Shown: positions 53,960-62,153 of the stretch, piece after piece
Layout of the letters: each line of letters starts with the position of its first letter
Position numbering within the stretch: the stretch's first letter is position 1
Assembly: GCF_900105175.1 (NCBI RefSeq)
Contig: NZ_LT629771.1
Span: 5,226,501-5,290,500 of the forward strand
Direction: 5' to 3'
Length of the DNA: 64,000 nucleotides
Source: Jiangella sp. DSM 45060
Lineage (GTDB): Bacteria; Actinomycetota; Actinomycetes; Jiangellales; Jiangellaceae
Translations under genes and position numbers: made by a program
Notes under the pieces: generated by a model
What the model saw: only the letters and a program-made list of their open reading frames with translations
What the model was told of the DNA's origin: nothing
The model's database searches: none

Positions 53960-54640
53960 GTGTTCGACACCCCGCAGACGCTGGTCCGCCACGACGGCGT
54001 CGACGGCGAGGTGGTGGTGCGGCGCCGGTCCGGTTCGGACGGCCCGGTCTACGAACTGATCGTCAACGGCACGTTCCTCATGGACACCGCCGAGACGTCG
54101 ACGGAGCGGCTGCTGGCCGGCCTGCTGCTGGACCGGCACCCGTCGCCGGCGGCCGTGCTGGTGGCCGGCCTCGGCTTCGGCTTCACCGCCGGGGCGCTGC
54201 TGGCCGACCACCGCGTGCGGCGGGTGGACGTCGTCGAGATCGAGCCGACGCTGGTCGACGTGCTGCGGCGCGGCGTCGTGCCCGGACTGGGGGCCGTCGT
54301 CACCGACCCGCGGGTGCGAGTGGTGGTCGACGACGTGCGCGCCATGCTGCGCGCGGCGCCGCCGTCGGAGTACGACGGCATCCTGCTCGACGTCGACAAC
54401 GGGCCGCACTTCCTCGTGCACCAGGGCAACGCCGAGGTGTACGAGCGGCCGCTGCTCTCCGCCGCCGCCCGGGCGCTGCGTCCGGGCGGCCTGCTGGCGG
54501 TGTGGTCGGCGGCGCCGGCGCCGGCGCTGGCCGGTGTGCTGGCCGGCGCCGTCGGCGAGGTGGAGCAGGTGGTGCGGACGGTGCGGCGCGAGACCCGCGA
54601 CGTCGACTACCACGTCTACGTCGCCCGCCGCGCCGCCTGA
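53960..54640 (+). CDS. Spermidine-synthase-fold (PABS-like) methyltransferase/aminopropyltransferase
   Basis: A 226-residue protein from GTG 53960. Motif I is VLVAGLGFGFTAGALL, followed by VRRVDVVEIEPTLVDVLRR, VVVDDVRAMLR and YDGILLDVDNGPHFLV, as in spermine/spermidine synthase-like proteins. Many such actinobacterial proteins do not make polyamines. The start is set by TACGGT (53948-53953), six bases upstream, a leaderless -10. It is divergent from the LpqY-type operon. Confidence 0.85.
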   Translation: MFDTPQTLVRHDGVDGEVVVRRRSGSDGPVYELIVNGTFLMDTAETSTERLLAGLLLDRHPSPAAVLVAGLGFGFTAGALLADHRVRRVDVVEIEPTLVDVLRRGVVPGLGAVVTDPRVRVVVDDVRAMLRAAPPSEYDGILLDVDNGPHFLVHQGNAEVYERPLLSAAARALRPGGLLAVWSAAPAPALAGVLAGAVGEVEQVVRTVRRETRDVDYHVYVARRAA

Positions 54641-54655
54641 CCCCGCCGGCCGCGG

Positions 54656-55450
54656 TCAGGCCGGGATGCCGCGCACCTCCAGCGCGTCCTCGACGATGCG
54701 CAGGCCGGCCAGGCCCGGCATCCGCCCGATGTGGTCGTCGATGGAGCGGGCCGCGCGCCGTCCGTCCGGTCCGCTCATCAGGTGCCGCAGCACGTGCACC
54801 ACCTCGGTCTCGGCCATGACGCCCGAGCCGACCGGGCCCCAGAACTTCCGCAGCGCGAAGCGGGCGATCTTCTGCGCCTTCTTGCTGCGGGCCAGCCGGT
54901 CGCGGGCCTGGGTGGCGTAGAACGCGACGTGCCGCGCCTCCTGCTTCGCGATGCGTTTGAGCAGTTCGGCGAGGACGGGGTGCTGCTCCAGCTCGGCCAG
55001 CCGGTTGTACGCCGTGATGGCCGACCACTCGTTCGCCGCGCCCCAGATCATGTGGACGGCGACGAAGTCCTGGCCGACGACGTTGGCCAGCAGCGACTGC
55101 TTGATCGGGTCGAGCTTGTCGCGCCAGCCCAGCTTCAGCCGGGTGGCCTTGAGGTGGTCGTAGTCGATGGACATCCCGTGGAGGTTCAGCACCTCGGCGA
55201 GCGCCTCGCCGTGCCAGAACTCCTCCATGTTCCACATCGTCATGAAGGCGGTGACCTGCGGGTCCTTGTGCGACGGCGTGACGAGCATGTCGCGCAGGTA
55301 GCAGACGGTGTGGTACTCGACGTCGCACATGTAGCGCAGGCTGCGCAACGTCTCGGGCGGTAGTGGGTTGGTCCGGAACTCGTCCAGCGGCAGGTCCTGC
55401 CACTGCACGGCTCGGGACGTTCGGGTGTAGTCGCGGATATCGAAGGCCAT
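54656..55450 (-). CDS. Ferritin-like diiron-fold protein
   Basis: A 264-residue helical protein. Candidate diiron ligands are in YMCDVEYHTVCYL, MWNMEEFWHGEALAEVLNLHG, GAANEWSAITAY and AKQEARHVAFYATQARD (two ExxH-type motifs), as in acyl-ACP desaturase/AurF-like and other ferritin-like proteins. There is no signal or membrane segment, though the basic KKAQKIARFALRKFWG segment could touch membranes. Substrate unknown. A palindrome upstream suggests control by a TetR-type repressor. Confidence 0.8.
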   Translation of the reverse strand: MAFDIRDYTRTSRAVQWQDLPLDEFRTNPLPPETLRSLRYMCDVEYHTVCYLRDMLVTPSHKDPQVTAFMTMWNMEEFWHGEALAEVLNLHGMSIDYDHLKATRLKLGWRDKLDPIKQSLLANVVGQDFVAVHMIWGAANEWSAITAYNRLAELEQHPVLAELLKRIAKQEARHVAFYATQARDRLARSKKAQKIARFALRKFWGPVGSGVMAETEVVHVLRHLMSGPDGRRAARSIDDHIGRMPGLAGLRIVEDALEVRGIPA

Positions 55451-55520
55451 GACGTGCCGGGGCGAGTGCGGTGTGGGGCTGCCGCGCCCCGTCCCTCCCT
55501 AGGTCCTCGTAAAACGGAGG

Positions 55521-55540
55521 CTCATTCTTTATAGAATGAG
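55521..55540. promoter_or_regulatory. Palindromic operator upstream of the diiron gene
   Basis: CTCATTCT (55521-55528) and AGAATGAG (55533-55540) are perfectly inverted around TTAT. The CTCATT/AATGAG halves resemble sites of TetR-family lipid-metabolism repressors. The surrounding 55500-55560 is AT-rich, about 70 bases upstream of the diiron start and 135 before fumC. Confidence 0.6.
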
Positions 55541-55675
55541 TATGCCTGCCTCACATAGTGCGTGGCAATGTGCCCTGAGTCACCCGGGTTTTCCCCTGAT
55601 CTACCCCCGAGGCGGCGCCGACCGCGGGAGTACCCCGCGGGACCACGCGTACGCCCGGTCGACGATGATGGGCAC

Positions 55676-57073
55676 ATGAGCGAGCAGGAGTACCGCATCG
55701 AACACGACACCATGGGCGAGGTACGGGTTCCCGCGGCGGCGAAGTACCGCGCGCAGACCCAGCGCGCCGTCGAGAACTTCCCGATCTCCGGCACGCCCAT
55801 CGAGGGCGCGCTGATCCGCGCGCTTGCCTCCATCAAGGGGGCGGCGGCGCAGGTCAACGCCGAGCTGGGGGTGCTCGACGCCGACATCGCGAAGGCCGTC
55901 CAGGACGCCGCCGCCGACGTCGCGAGCGGCCAGTACGACGGCCACTTCCCCATCGACGTCTTCCAGACCGGGTCCGGCACGTCCAGCAACATGAACACCA
56001 ACGAGGTCATCGCCACGCTCGCCACCGAGCGGCTGGGCCGGCCGGTGCACCCGAACGACCACGTCAACGCGTCGCAGTCGAGCAACGACGTGTTCCCGAC
56101 GGCCATCCACATCGCCGCCACGCGCGCCGTCGTCGAGGACCTCGTCCCGGCGCTGCGCCACCTCGAGGGCGAGCTGACGCGCAAGGCCGTCGAGTTCGTG
56201 TCCGTCGTGAAGAGCGGCCGCACGCACCTGATGGACGCCACCCCCGTCACGCTCGGCCAGGAGTTCGGCGGCTACGCGGCGCAGGTCGCCTACGGCGTCG
56301 AGCGGCTCGAGGCCGTGCTGCCGCGAGTCGCGGAGGTCCCGCTGGGCGGCACCGCGGTCGGCACCGGCATCAACACGCCGCCCGGGTTCGCCGCCGCCGT
56401 CATCGGGCGCATCGCCACCGACTCCGGCCTGCTGTTCACCGAGGCGCGCAACCACTTCGAGGCGCAGGGCGCCCGCGACGGCCTGGTCGAGCTGTCCGGC
56501 CAGCTGCGCACCATCGCGGTGTCGTTGTACAAGATCTCCAACGACGTCCGCTGGATGGGCTCCGGCCCGCGCGCCGGCCTGGCCGAGATCGCGCTGCCCG
56601 ACCTCCAGCCCGGCTCGTCGATCATGCCGGGCAAGGTCAACCCCGTCATCCCCGAGGCGCTGTGCATGGTGTCGGCGCAGGTCGTTGGCAACGACGCCAC
56701 GGTGGCGTTCGCGGGCGCCGCCGGCAACTTCGAGCTGAACGTCATGCTGCCGGTCATCGCACGCAACGTGCTCGAGTCGATCCGCCTGCTGGCCAACATC
56801 TCGCGGCTGTTCGCCGACCGCTGCGTCGCCGGCATCGAGGCCAACGAGGAGCGCTGCCGCGAGTACGCCGAGTCGTCGCCGTCCATCGTCACGCCGCTGA
56901 ACCGCTACATCGGCTACGAAGAGGCGGCCAAGGTCGCCAAGCAGGCACTGGCCGAGCGCAAGACCATCCGCGAGGTCGTCGTCGAGCGCGGCTACGTCGC
57001 CGACGGCAAGCTCACCGAGGACCAGCTCGACCAAGCGCTCGACGTGCTGAGCATGACGCGCCCGCCGTCCTGA
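55676..57073 (+). CDS. fumC: Fumarate hydratase class II
   Basis: A 465-residue aspartase/fumarase-superfamily enzyme interconverting fumarate and malate in the TCA cycle. Landmarks are [51 protein letters not shown] and the signature [11 protein letters not shown], then the C-terminal [22 protein letters not shown]. The frame is open upstream; ATG 55676 begins the conserved [13 protein letters not shown] bidirectional terminator follows. Confidence 0.97.
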   Translation: MSEQEYRIEHDTMGEVRVPAAAKYRAQTQRAVENFPISGTPIEGALIRALASIKGAAAQVNAELGVLDADIAKAVQDAAADVASGQYDGHFPIDVFQTGSGTSSNMNTNEVIATLATERLGRPVHPNDHVNASQSSNDVFPTAIHIAATRAVVEDLVPALRHLEGELTRKAVEFVSVVKSGRTHLMDATPVTLGQEFGGYAAQVAYGVERLEAVLPRVAEVPLGGTAVGTGINTPPGFAAAVIGRIATDSGLLFTEARNHFEAQGARDGLVELSGQLRTIAVSLYKISNDVRWMGSGPRAGLAEIALPDLQPGSSIMPGKVNPVIPEALCMVSAQVVGNDATVAFAGAAGNFELNVMLPVIARNVLESIRLLANISRLFADRCVAGIEANEERCREYAESSPSIVTPLNRYIGYEEAAKVAKQALAERKTIREVVVERGYVADGKLTEDQLDQALDVLSMTRPPS

Positions 57074-57086
57074 CCCCGAACAGCGC

Positions 57087-57121
57087 GAACCCCCGGCACC
57101 AGCGTTCGGTGCCGGGGGTTC
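57087..57121. terminator. Strong hairpin terminator between convergent fumC and transglycosylase-like genes
   Basis: GAACCCCCGGCACC (57087-57100) pairs perfectly with GGTGCCGGGGGTTC (57108-57121) over a seven-base loop. It lies 13 bases after the fumC stop and 15 bases from the stop of the opposing gene, so it can serve both. No long T-tract is present. Confidence 0.8.
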
Positions 57122-57136
57122 GTTCGGTTCTGAGCG

Positions 57137-57847
57137 TCAGTACCAGCCGACGGACTCGGAGTGCGCCCACGCGCCGCACGGGTCGCCGTACCGGCCCTCG
57201 ATGTACCAGAGGCCCCACTCGATCTGGGTGACCGGGTTGGTGCGGTAGTCGTCGCCGAAGCGGGACATCTTGTCCGCCGGCAGCGACTGCGGGATGCCGT
57301 ACGCGCCCGACGACGGGTTCTCGGCGGTGTGCCGCCAGTTGGACTCGCGGGTCCACAGGTTGTCGAGGCACTGGAACTGGTCGTCGCCCCAGCCGTAGTC
57401 GGCCATCAGGGTGCGGGCGGCGGACTGCGGGTCCTCGACGGCCCGCTCCAGCGACCGGGCGGCCTCCTCGGCGGCGGCCTGGCGGGCCGCCTCCGCGGCT
57501 GCGGCCGCTTCGGCCTCCGCCTGAGCCTTGGCCTCGGCCTCCGCCTGGGCCTGCGCGGCGGCCGCCGCTTCGGCCTCGGCCTGCACCTGGGCCTCGGCGG
57601 CCGCGGCGAGGTCGTCCTCGAGGGACGGCAGCTCGGGCGACTGGGCCTTGGAGCCGACCTCCGGCAGCGTCAGCTGCTGGGTGCTCACGGCGGCGGTTCC
57701 GGAACTGGTGGAATCGACGAGCCACCCCGTGAAGAGGGTGGCGAGAACGGTGATCGAGGCGAGGATGCCGAGGCCTGCTGCGACTCGGCGCAGGCGCCTT
57801 CGTCTTCGATGCACGAGTAGGGGAACCTTCCTGTAGGGCTCCACCAC
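57137..57847 (-). CDS. Secreted lytic-transglycosylase-like protein
   Basis: A 236-residue protein from GTG 57847 (or GTG 57844). A basic N-terminus and one membrane/signal helix (VAAGLGILASITVLATLFTGWL) are followed by a coiled Ala/Glu/Gln repeat (about 78-135; AEAEAAAAAQAQ). The C-terminal domain has LDNLWTRESNWRHTAENPSSGAYGIPQS and QIEWGLWYIEGRYGDPCGAW, typical of actinobacterial transglycosylase/Rpf-like proteins, with the catalytic Glu in TRESNW. It should cut peptidoglycan at the cell surface, perhaps spanning the wall through the coiled spacer. Confidence 0.85.
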   Translation of the reverse strand: MVEPYRKVPLLVHRRRRRLRRVAAGLGILASITVLATLFTGWLVDSTSSGTAAVSTQQLTLPEVGSKAQSPELPSLEDDLAAAAEAQVQAEAEAAAAAQAQAEAEAKAQAEAEAAAAAEAARQAAAEEAARSLERAVEDPQSAARTLMADYGWGDDQFQCLDNLWTRESNWRHTAENPSSGAYGIPQSLPADKMSRFGDDYRTNPVTQIEWGLWYIEGRYGDPCGAWAHSESVGWY

Positions 57848-57988
57848 ACTGCAATGGAAACGTGATCGTTGCCAACTCGACGGCGTGTCACACGGCCCAT
57901 CGTGACGCTCTGCCGCTACGCGGAGACGTCCCGCCGAGGCTGACGCGCACCCCTTCGCCGTTCCCCTCGCTTGCCCGCCCTGACCTGC

Positions 57989-58027
57989 GGGAACTCCCGC
58001 GTCACCAGAGGTAACACGGGAGTTCCC
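57989..58027. terminator. Long perfect-stem hairpin after phoH
   Basis: GGGAACTCCCG (57989-57999) pairs with CGGGAGTTCCC (58017-58027), extended inward by wobble-containing pairs to about 18 bp around a three-base loop. It is 36 bases after the phoH stop on the - strand. No T-tract follows, as is common for actinobacterial terminators. Confidence 0.65.
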
Positions 58028-58062
58028 GACATAGCTGACGAATCAAGTAAATGAGACGTCGC

Positions 58063-59403
58063 TCACCCAGGGGTCCGTTCGAGCATCTCGGTGACCAGCG
58101 CGGCGATCGGCGACCGCTCGGACCGGGTCAGCGTGACGTGCGCGAACAGCGGGTGCCCCTTCAGCTTCTCGGCCACCGCGACGACGCCGTCGTGGCGCCC
58201 GACGCGGAGGTTGTCGCGCTGCCCGACGTCGTGCGTCAGGACCACCCGGGAGTTGCTGCCGATGCGCGACAGCACCGTCAGCAGCACGTTGCGCTCCAGC
58301 GACTGCGCCTCGTCGACGATGACGAAGGAGTCGTGCAGCGACCGGCCCCGGATGTGCGTCAGCGGCAGCACCTCGAGCATGCCCCGCTCGACCACCTCGT
58401 CGATGACGTCCTGCGTGGTCAGCGCGCCGAGGGTGTCGAACACCGCCTGCGCCCAGGGGTTCATCTTCTCCGACTCGCTGCCCGGCAGGTAGCCGAGATC
58501 CTGGCCGCCGACCGCGTACAACGGCCGGAACACGACGACCTTCTTGTGCAGCCGCCGCTCCATCACCGCCTCGAGCCCGGCGCACAGCGCCAGCGCCGAC
58601 TTGCCCGTACCGGCCCGGCCGCCCATCGACACGATGCCCACCTCGTCGTCGAGCAACAGGTCGAGGGCGATGCGCTGCTCCGCCGACCGTCCGTGCAGGC
58701 CGAAGGCTTCGCGGTCGCCGCGGACCAGCTTGATCCGCTTGTCCGCCGTCATGCGGCCCAGGCCGCTGCCGCGCTCGCTGTGCAGCACCAGGCCGGTGTG
58801 GCAGGGCAGCTCGCGGGCCTCCTCGAGGTCGGCGTACCCGTTCTCGTACAGCTCGTCGAGCAGGCTGCCGGCCACCTCCAGCTCCGCCATACCCGTCCAG
58901 CCGGACTCGATGACGGTCTCGGCGCGGTACTCCTCGGCGTGCAGCCCCACCGACGACGCCTTGACCCGCATCGGCAGGTCCTTCGACACCAACGTCACGT
59001 CGTGCCCCTCGGCGGCCAGGTTGCGGGCCACCGCCAGGATGCGGGAGTCGTTGTCGCCCAGCCGGAAACCCGCCGGCAGCACCTCGGGATCGGTGTGGTT
59101 CAGCTCGACCCGGACCGTGCCACCCTCATCGCCGACCGCTATGGGGTCGTCGAGGCGGCCATGCTCCACCCGCAACTCGTCCAGCAGCCGCAACGCTGCT
59201 CGGGCGAAGTAACCCAGCTCGGGATGGTGGCGCTTGGCCTCGAGTTCGGTGATCACCACGATCGGCAACACGACGTCGTGCTCCGCGAAGCGGAGTATCG
59301 CGTACGGGTCGGCCAGCAGCACGCTCGTATCGAGAACGTAGGTGCGGCGAGCCGGCTCCTGCCGGGTGGTGCGACGACGGGTCTGAGTCTTGGAAGCGGC
59401 CAC
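58063..59403 (-). CDS. PIN-PhoH (PhoH2-like) RNA helicase/ribonuclease
   Basis: A 446-residue protein from GTG 59403, which follows GAGGGAGA at ideal spacing; ATG 59430 is an alternative. Residues about 20-150 are a PIN nuclease domain ([13 protein letters not shown] with Asp25, [39 protein letters not shown]). The PhoH ATPase follows, with Walker [30 protein letters not shown], Walker [12 protein letters not shown] and [18 protein letters not shown]. PhoH2 proteins unwind and cut RNA. A perfect inverted repeat lies in the leader. Confidence 0.93.
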   Translation of the reverse strand: MAASKTQTRRRTTRQEPARRTYVLDTSVLLADPYAILRFAEHDVVLPIVVITELEAKRHHPELGYFARAALRLLDELRVEHGRLDDPIAVGDEGGTVRVELNHTDPEVLPAGFRLGDNDSRILAVARNLAAEGHDVTLVSKDLPMRVKASSVGLHAEEYRAETVIESGWTGMAELEVAGSLLDELYENGYADLEEARELPCHTGLVLHSERGSGLGRMTADKRIKLVRGDREAFGLHGRSAEQRIALDLLLDDEVGIVSMGGRAGTGKSALALCAGLEAVMERRLHKKVVVFRPLYAVGGQDLGYLPGSESEKMNPWAQAVFDTLGALTTQDVIDEVVERGMLEVLPLTHIRGRSLHDSFVIVDEAQSLERNVLLTVLSRIGSNSRVVLTHDVGQRDNLRVGRHDGVVAVAEKLKGHPLFAHVTLTRSERSPIAALVTEMLERTPG

Positions 59404-59416
59404 GTCCGTCTCCCTC

Positions 59417-59447
59417 ACGCCTGAATGCACCCTGACTATTCAGGCGT
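59417..59447. promoter_or_regulatory. Inverted repeat in the phoH leader
   Basis: ACGCCTGAAT (59417-59426) and ATTCAGGCGT (59438-59447) are perfectly inverted over 11 bases and lie about 14 bases upstream of the phoH GTG, just before its ribosome-binding site. It could be an operator or a leader hairpin that affects translation. Confidence 0.6.
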
Positions 59448-59768
59448 CTGTGTCGCGCGGAGTGCCGGGACCGAGCCCACTGGGCCGGGTGCCGGCCCTC
59501 CGTTCGCGCCATGGTGTCAGCACGTAGGACGGGCCTCCCGAGCGGCCGGCTACTCACCGTCCGCCACTGCCAAGATTACTGCCAAGCGTGATCCCGGCGA
59601 TAGGACACGCCTGAACGGCGCGTTAACGATGTGTTTCGCGAACGGCGGTGGCGGCCGGACGGATCGGCTTCGCCGGGGCGCTGAGGTGCGCATTCTCCGC
59701 CGCCTGACCGCGGTGACGGTGGATTCGTCCTGGCCGGCGGGGGTTCGATTCTCGCGGTCCGGAGCGGC
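59448..59768 (+). other. Intergenic region with tRNA-like remnants
   Basis: No gene is convincing between phoH and the GbsR-type regulator. Two T-arm-like pieces occur on the + strand: GAGGTGCGCATTCTC near 59680-59694, flanked by possible acceptor halves GGCGGTG (59644) and CGCCGCC, and GGGGGTTCGATTCTCGC at 59739-59755. Neither yields a full cloverleaf of normal size. They may be decayed tRNA copies or chance. Confidence 0.3.
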
Positions 59769-60266
59769 TCAGCCGGCGTCGTCGCCGCGCTCGGCGTCGC
59801 GCTGGCGCTTGTACTCCTCCCACTCGTTGCCCAGGGTGCGATGCCGGGCCTCGAGCCAGTTGAAGTAGTCGCGCATGTTGGCCATCCGGCGCCGGACGAT
59901 GTCGTCCTCGGCCCCGAGGGCGGCCACGACCTCGTCGGCCAGGCGCTGACGCTTGTAGAGGTAGCGGTGCTCCGTCGCGAGGAACGCGCCCCACACGTCA
60001 TCGTCGGCACGGTAGAAGTGGCCACGAGAGCCGGGGACCGAGACGCGGCGGATGAACCCCGGCGCCGAGAGCGCACGCGTCGCCGCGGAGATGGAGCCGG
60101 CGCTGGCGTTGAGCTCCTGCATCAGCTCCGCCGTGGACACGTGCGGGTCGGAGCTCAGCATGAGGTAGCCGAGGACGCGGCCGTTCATGCGCCGCTCCCC
60201 CATCTCTTCGAAGAGCAGCCCGAGCTCCTCGACGAAGAACTCGAGCTTGGCCCGGTCGTCCGCCAT
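59769..60266 (-). CDS. GbsR/MarR-family transcriptional regulator
   Basis: A 165-residue winged-helix regulator. The helix-turn-helix is RVLGYLMLSSDPHVSTAELMQELNASAGSISAATRALSAPGFIRRVSVPGSRGHFYRA (about 30-85), followed by a C-terminal helical dimerisation region (EEYKRQRDAERG). GbsR-type proteins repress osmolyte or drug-transport genes. GGAGGTG precedes ATG 60266. It is divergent from the peptide-import operon across an AT-rich region with inverted TCTGAA motifs, so that operon is the likely target. Confidence 0.9.
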   Translation of the reverse strand: MADDRAKLEFFVEELGLLFEEMGERRMNGRVLGYLMLSSDPHVSTAELMQELNASAGSISAATRALSAPGFIRRVSVPGSRGHFYRADDDVWGAFLATEHRYLYKRQRLADEVVAALGAEDDIVRRRMANMRDYFNWLEARHRTLGNEWEEYKRQRDAERGDDAG

Positions 60267-60376
60267 GACACCTCCTCCGGCCCACATGGTGGGCCATGAC
60301 CACCGGGGTCCGCCAGTGGGTGTTTCGGCGTACGGGGCATGTGCCGCCCCGCCGACGCCTACGATTAAGTCTCAGT

Positions 60377-60435
60377 AACTTCTGAAAGTTCGATGAGAAT
60401 ATCTCTTGCTTGAAACTTCAGAGTGTCACTAGATT
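60377..60435. promoter_or_regulatory. Promoter/operator region of the second peptide-import operon
   Basis: TTGCTT (60406-60411) and TAGATT (60430-60435) are 18 bases apart and form a plausible + strand promoter. AACTTCTGAAAGTT (60377-60390) is a 14-bp dyad, and an inverted relative (GAAACTTCAGAG, 60412-60423) lies within the spacer. These are candidate GbsR/MarR sites. Confidence 0.5.
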
Positions 60436-60495
60436 CACCCACACTTCAAGCGATCGGGCACCGAGACTGCCCGCGGCACACCCCGAGAGGTGACC

Positions 60496-62109
60496 ATGCG
60501 CACGTGGCAACGGCTCGCAGCACTCGCTGTCGGTGCTGCTCTCTTCACCGTCACCGCCTGTGGTGGCGGCTCCGACGACACCTCCGACACCGGTGGGGAC
60601 GGCGGCGGTGAGGGCACCGGCGGCACGTTCTCCGTCGGCATCGACGAACCCGACGCCCTCCTTCCGGGCCGGTCCCAGGGCGCGTTCGACGAGATGCACG
60701 CGCTCTTCTCCGGCCTGGTCAAGTTCGGCGACCAGAGTGAACCGCAGATGTTGAACGCCGAGTCGATCGAGAGCGACGACAACATCGTCTGGACCATCGC
60801 CCTCAAGCCGGGGTGGACGTTCCACGACGGCACGACGGTGACCGCGCAGAGCTACGCCGACGCCTGGAACGCCACGGCGTACGGGCCGAACGCGTGGGCC
60901 AACAACGCCCAACTGTCCGGCATCGTCGGCTGGGACGAGCTGAACCCGGCCGAGGGAACCCCCGCCACCGACACGCTCTCCGGCGTCGAGGTGGTCGACG
61001 AGAACACGCTGCGGGTGACGCTCAAGGCGGCCGACAGCCAGTTCCCGTACAAGCTGGGCCAGCCGGGCTTCTACCCGCTGCCCGAGGTCGCGTTCGCCGA
61101 CTTCGACGCGTTCAACGAGGCGCCGGTCGGCAACGGGCCGTACATGATGGACGGCGCGTGGGAACACGACGTGCAGCTGTCGGTGACCCGCTACGAGGAC
61201 TACCAGGGTCCGAAGCCGAACGCCGACGGCATCACGTTCCGCATCTACAGCGACACCACGACGGCCTACACCGACGCGATCGGCGGCGCCGTCGACATCG
61301 TGTCGGTGCCGCAGGAGAAGTACAAGCAGGTCGCCACCGACTTCACGGACAGCTTCGTCGCGTTCAACGCGGTCCGGCTGGACTGGCTCGGCTTCCCGCT
61401 GTGGGACCCGCGCTTCCAGGACCCGCGGCTGCGTCAGGCCATCTCGATGTCGATCGACCGCGACGCCGTCAACGAGGCCATCTTCGGCGGCCTCTACACG
61501 CCGGCGACGTCGTACCACGGCCCGTCCGCCCCGGGTGGCGGCACCGAGGGCCTGTGCGGCGAGTTCTGCGAGTTCGACCCCGACCGGGCCAAGGAGCTGC
61601 TGGCCGAGGCCGGCGGCTGGGAGGGCCCGATGGAGATCTGGTTCCCCGGTGGCGTCGGCTACGACCAGACCTTCGAGGCGCTGGCCAACCAGATCCGGCA
61701 GAACCTGGGCATCGAAGAGGTCACGACGCGCAGCCAGCCGGGCTTCGTCCAGTTCCTCGACGCGCTGCGCACGCAGCAGGCCACCGGCCCGTTCCGCGGC
61801 GGCTGGGGCTCGCTCTACCCGAGCATGCAGAGCCAGCTGTTCGCGGTGTTCAGCTCGCACGGCGACGCCCGCGAGGGTGGCGGCGGCTACTCGAACCCCG
61901 AGGTGGACGCGCTGATCGCGCAGGCCGACGCGGCGCCGTCGCTGGACGAGGCGACCGAGCTGTACAAGGCGGCCGAGGAGCGGATCATCGAGGACTTCCC
62001 GATCGTCCCGCTGTTCTACGCCAAGTACGTCTACGCGCACAGCAGCAACGTCTCCAACGTGATCATCGGGTTCGACCAGATCGAGCTCAACGAGGTCGTC
62101 GTCAACTGA
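60496..62109 (+). CDS. ABC transporter solute-binding lipoprotein, family 5 (peptide/oligosaccharide)
   Basis: A 537-residue SBP_bac_5 protein of the OppA/DppA type. The signal peptide ends in a lipobox TVTAC (Cys22), followed by a Gly/Asp-rich tether. Landmarks are FSVGIDEPDALLPG, WTIALKPGWTFHDGTTVTAQSYADAW, APVGNGPYMM and QAISMSIDRDAVNEAIF. ATG 60496 follows GAGAGGTGACC; GTG 60490 is in frame just upstream. A carboxypeptidase gene and a DppB-type permease follow, so peptides are the likely cargo. Confidence 0.92.
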   Translation: MRTWQRLAALAVGAALFTVTACGGGSDDTSDTGGDGGGEGTGGTFSVGIDEPDALLPGRSQGAFDEMHALFSGLVKFGDQSEPQMLNAESIESDDNIVWTIALKPGWTFHDGTTVTAQSYADAWNATAYGPNAWANNAQLSGIVGWDELNPAEGTPATDTLSGVEVVDENTLRVTLKAADSQFPYKLGQPGFYPLPEVAFADFDAFNEAPVGNGPYMMDGAWEHDVQLSVTRYEDYQGPKPNADGITFRIYSDTTTAYTDAIGGAVDIVSVPQEKYKQVATDFTDSFVAFNAVRLDWLGFPLWDPRFQDPRLRQAISMSIDRDAVNEAIFGGLYTPATSYHGPSAPGGGTEGLCGEFCEFDPDRAKELLAEAGGWEGPMEIWFPGGVGYDQTFEALANQIRQNLGIEEVTTRSQPGFVQFLDALRTQQATGPFRGGWGSLYPSMQSQLFAVFSSHGDAREGGGGYSNPEVDALIAQADAAPSLDEATELYKAAEERIIEDFPIVPLFYAKYVYAHSSNVSNVIIGFDQIELNEVVVN

Positions 62110-62153
62110 CGGCGTCCCCGGCCACGGTCAGCACGCGCAGAGAAGGGCAGAGA

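Noticed and set aside
57848-58062. c-di-AMP (ydaO) riboswitch upstream of the transglycosylase-like gene
   Set aside because: Such riboswitches often precede cell-wall hydrolase genes in actinobacteria, but the conserved GGGGACC/GGGGUGAAUC/GUCAGCUAACC blocks are not found in order on the - strand.
59654-59763. Selenocysteine or class II tRNA gene
   Set aside because: CCGGAC/GTCCGG could pair at the ends and a T-loop TTCGATT is present, but the span is about 108 nt and the T-stem has a mismatch; no D or anticodon arm fits.
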